A stretch of DNA of 64,000 nt from contig CAJNYU010000011.1 in NCBI GenBank assembly GCA_905331475.1, forward strand, positions 242,183-306,182, given 5' to 3'. Position 1 is the first letter of the stretch. Each line of letters begins with the position of its first letter. Shown here piece by piece: positions 60,799 to 64,000 of this stretch. The notes beneath the pieces are model-generated. The model was not told the DNA's origin. It saw only the letters and a program-made list of their open reading frames with translations, and searched no databases. This stretch comes from Rotaria socialis. Its lineage: Eukaryota > Rotifera > Eurotatoria > Philodinida > Philodinidae. Both the position numbers and the translations under genes were made by a program.

Positions 60799-63143
60799 AA
60801 AAAATGCAAATAAATTATCCATTTTTATTTTTCTTCCAGAATTTCATCGTTTTTGTTCACCGATGAGTTTCATATTAGATAAGAAAAAACACCATATGTA
60901 GTCATCTCCATTGCATGTACAAACAGTTTTTTTTAATGTCTGTATGTTTTTGTTTGTCTATGGATCATGTATATTGGAAAAAAACAACTGTAAAACTTTC
61001 ATTGATTTTTTTTCGTGGAAAGAAATCTCACTCAACATATGTAGCAGAAACTTCTATTCGTATTGCAAATATAAACAAGTGATATTCGAACTTAATCTTT
61101 CTTTTTTGTTTAAAGAGTCGCTTGCCATCGGGTAAAAAAGAAGGTTGGTTTATTTTTTTCAATTGTATTATGTTTATTCGATGTTTATTTTCTTGTTATC
61201 CTAGACGAAAATATGGATGATTATATACAATGCGTGATCAACATTCAAGGATATGTGATACGAAAAAGTAATTGATATGGATTCTTTTTTTTTCTTAATC
61301 GGGAAAGAGCATTTTTCATAAAATTAGAAATATGATATTTTCTTTTGAAAAACAAAATGAATATTATCAATTTATACGAGACAATGACGTGTAACCCTTT
61401 TAGTACGACTTCAGTGAAAAAATTACCTTCGGATTACTTTTGTCTGATCGACATGTAAAAAATAACAAAACTCGATTTTCTTGGAATAACTATGAAATTA
61501 TCTTGAGAGCGTGCTTGTTTCTACGAATCTTTCTAATGAGTCTACGAATGATGAAAAGTTTTATTCAATAGTTATCACATATTATGAGAGAATATTAGTG
61601 TTGAAATTGTTCTTGCGCATGTGAATTCAAATGAAAAACAAAATCTTACGAAAGTATTTCTCTATTGTTTCTTTCTTTTTTTTGTAGTTACTCAATGACT
61701 CAGTTTCCGCAAAACTTCTTTTGAATAGGAAAGTTTTTTGTATACTCTTGCAATTGTTTTTCTTTGAATGGTGCACTTCCGTGTAATCAATAGAATTTAT
61801 TATCCTTTGAGTTTGTCAGAGAATCAATTTAGTATGGCTATTCAATATCTTAGATACCATCAGAGTTGCTGAATTTCTCAGTCGATTCGATCTCAATAAT
61901 TTCAAGAGAATAGGAAAAAAATTTTTTTTAAGATGCCGGTAAATGTAAAAACAAAATTTAGTTTTATCTTGTCATTTATTATTAGATAGAGCGTTACAAA
62001 TTGATGAAGAATATTTAAATTTCAATTGTCGTATTTGCGTTTATGTTCGAAACAAAATCCAAAAAACTGATTGACAAGATGATCGAATTAGAATCATGTT
62101 ATTTTTACGTTTAATCCAAAAAATGCGAACAGTTTGACGTTATTCACATATAAGAAAATTAAAAAAGCCTTATCAGTTAACAATTGTTGACCTGCTTTTA
62201 AATAAAATTAAGTCATCTAAAAGCACTTCAATTTTCAGTTTAAAACATGATTGAAAAAAAATTCACAATGCACATATTGTTAATGAGTTTGCCACACTTT
62301 ATCTTAACATACATTTAAATCGAAAAGAAAAAAGGTTTCTGCTTTAAGTTTGCATTTTGCGCATTTTATATTCTTGTCTAAGTTTTATATGAGCAATCTC
62401 ATGGTTTGCTTTTACTGTAGAATCGTAATTAACACACTCAGCAATCACACGTGAAAAATAACGTGTAGTGAATCTTATCGTCATCAATCTATTGTGTTAT
62501 TAACGACTTGAAAATAATCTAGAAACGATTGAATAACAAAAAGCTATTATTAGAACCATTGTATTCTATAGAAAAACATATTTACATCGTTACCCTTATC
62601 AAGCATCGTATCCGTACGTTTCAGTGTGAATTACTTTAACTCGTCTATTGAATGACTCTTATGACTACCTTTATTTCTTTGTTATATAAAACTAGTAAGA
62701 TTAGTTTAATGAAATAATTTCAATGTAAAATATGAAAAAATTCGATTGATTTTTTAGGTCAAGTGACATATTAATTTTAGTATTTCAATTTTTAATTATA
62801 TTGTTATGTACAAAGAAGAAGAAAGAACGATATCCTTGAATTTTTCGATTCAATCAAAATATCTACGACTTCAATATTTATTATTAAGACAATTCTATTA
62901 TTTTATATTGTCCTTGTTATAAATATGATTGAAATGTATTATCAGAAAGGAATCCTACTATGTTTTAAAATAAACTAATACTGATATTTAAAGAAACATG
63001 AATGTCCTAAAATAAATAATAAAAAAAAGAACAAATAATAAAATTGAAGAACATGAACAAAAAAACAACATTGTTTCTATGTTATCTCTTCGTTTGAAAA
63101 ATGAAGAAATACTTTTGTTTTCTTTATTTGTAGATTGTAAATA
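60799..63143. other. Intergenic
   Basis: AT-rich sequence between the Ser/Arg-rich gene and the KIAA1143-like gene, both on the plus strand. Only short frames without motifs. No repeat or RNA gene seen. Confidence 0.5.
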
Positions 63144-64000
63144 ATGACTAAACAGAGACATGGTGGACGACAAAATAGGTCCTCTGGTGGGTCCGGAGGT
63201 GGTGGCAGAGGAGGTGGTGGTGGTGGAAGAGGCGGCGGAGGCGGCGGAAGAGGGGGTGGAAGAGGCGGTGGAAGAGGTGGTGGCGGTGGTAGTACTAAAC
63301 TAGGAAAACTTTCGTATAATTCAGGCGAAGAACCTGCATTTATAAGACAATTTAAAGAACGTACTGGATACAAAGCACCAGCAACAACTGATGATAAAGT
63401 AGAATTTTCTTTTAATATTTTGAATCCTTCATTCTGATGATTTTTATTATATTTGAATATTAGCGTAGAACACTTATGAATGATACCAGTGACAATGATG
63501 AAGGACCACGCGATGGAGATTATAGAAAAGATGATGAAAAACCTCAAATAGTTCAATTAGGTGTCACCGATTTAAGTAAAGAAGAAGTTGACATTGAAAT
63601 AGCAAAAGTAAAAGAAGGTAAATTATTTATTTCCAAGTTTTCAAGTTCAGAAAGAAAAGCTATCTGTGTTTTTCACCTTGAATTGTCTCGAGGTCGCAAA
63701 AACAGGCTATTAATCAAAGCGAGGATTCAGTTTTCCATCATAACACTCCTATTACAAAATAAAATAGTGTTTTCTGTTATGACGGACAAAACAATTGTTT
63801 CTATCTATATGATACAGTGAAATATTTTCTAAATTTAATATTCAGAATGATTATTGAGACGCTTGTTTTTAGTCTCATCAAATACAGCTGTTCCAAAAAT
63901 AGATATGATTGTATCATTTTTTTTCTATATTGCATTTGAAAACAAATTACGCTTTAGACGCATTAATATTAATATTAAAATGATAGATTTGTTTTCATTT
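63144..64000 (+). CDS. KIAA1143-like (DUF4604) protein with Gly-rich N-terminus, 3' end missing
   Basis: Exon 1 (63144-63398) and exon 2 (63464-63617) join in phase with a GT-AG intron and end at a phase-1 donor (GAAG|GTAAAT). The next exon is not identifiable before the window ends. The family core is visible: LSYNSGEEPAFIRQFKERTG, then KPQIVQLGVTDLSKEEVDIE, matching KIAA1143/DUF4604 proteins, whose function is unknown. Before the core is an RGG-type run of about 40 residues made of Gly and Arg, not present in the vertebrate protein as I remember it. The minus-strand poly-Pro frame over it is a shadow. If the donor at 63617 is not used, the frame runs on to a stop near 63820. Confidence 0.75.

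Noticed and set aside
63077-63556. Minus-strand proline-rich frame of 159 codons
   Set aside because: Exact shadow of the Gly/Arg-rich exon of the KIAA1143-like gene.

Overview
The window is a eukaryotic, AT-rich, animal nuclear sequence. The spliced genes have mostly short (about 50-75 bp) AT-rich GT-AG introns, and they encode metazoan proteins: liprin-alpha, striatin, a USP9X/fat facets deubiquitinase, a PNLDC1-type piRNA trimmer and RNA polymerase II subunit RPB4. A divergent F-box protein, a decayed dynamin/IRG-like GTPase and several short inverted-repeat elements sit among them. The style (compact spliced genes, F-box family, GTPase relic, diverse TIR elements) suggests a bdelloid rotifer or close relative. 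That placement is inference and rests on no database search.

Layout. 1-1.5 kb: 3' end of a protocadherin-like gene (+). 2.7-5.0 kb: F-box protein (-). 5.2-5.6 kb: an orphan coding relic. 7.4-17.6 kb: liprin-alpha (-), 22 coding exons whose phases close to 1,295 residues. It contains a possible alternative first exon, a stop-carrying microexon and, in its large intron, a hAT-like non-autonomous element. 19.5-21.6 kb: PNLDC1/Trimmer-like DEDD exonuclease (-) with a C-terminal membrane anchor. 25.7-38.4 kb: a mobile-element island. It holds a near-perfect foldback, a TA-flanked MITE, a GTPase pseudogene split by another element, a broken CACTA/EnSpm-like transposase gene, a 73-nt poly-G run ending at an N, and an inverted duplication with a hAT-type MITE in one arm only. 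39.6-50.6 kb: USP9X homologue (+), 38 exons, 2,657 residues. 53.2-53.7 kb: RPB4 (+). 53.8-57.1 kb: striatin (+), 17 exons, 751 residues. 59.0-60.8 kb: Ser/Arg/Gly-rich protein of unknown function (+). 63.1 kb to the end: KIAA1143-like (DUF4604) protein with a Gly/Arg-rich N-terminus, cut by the window edge.

The conserved genes are housekeeping or signalling genes with no operon-like relationship. Liprin-alpha and striatin are both scaffolds, and striatin/STRIPAK and USP9X are regulators of signalling. The most unusual feature is the 25.7-38.4 kb island. Several unrelated-looking short elements there are each saturated, in both orientations, with their own private short word (TTAACC/CCGCGG, CGAAAC, TCGGA, CCGG, TACGG, GGATCC). 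At least three share CCC(A/G)GG-type ends next to TA. Exon coordinates were set by hand from splice consensus and reading-frame closure.
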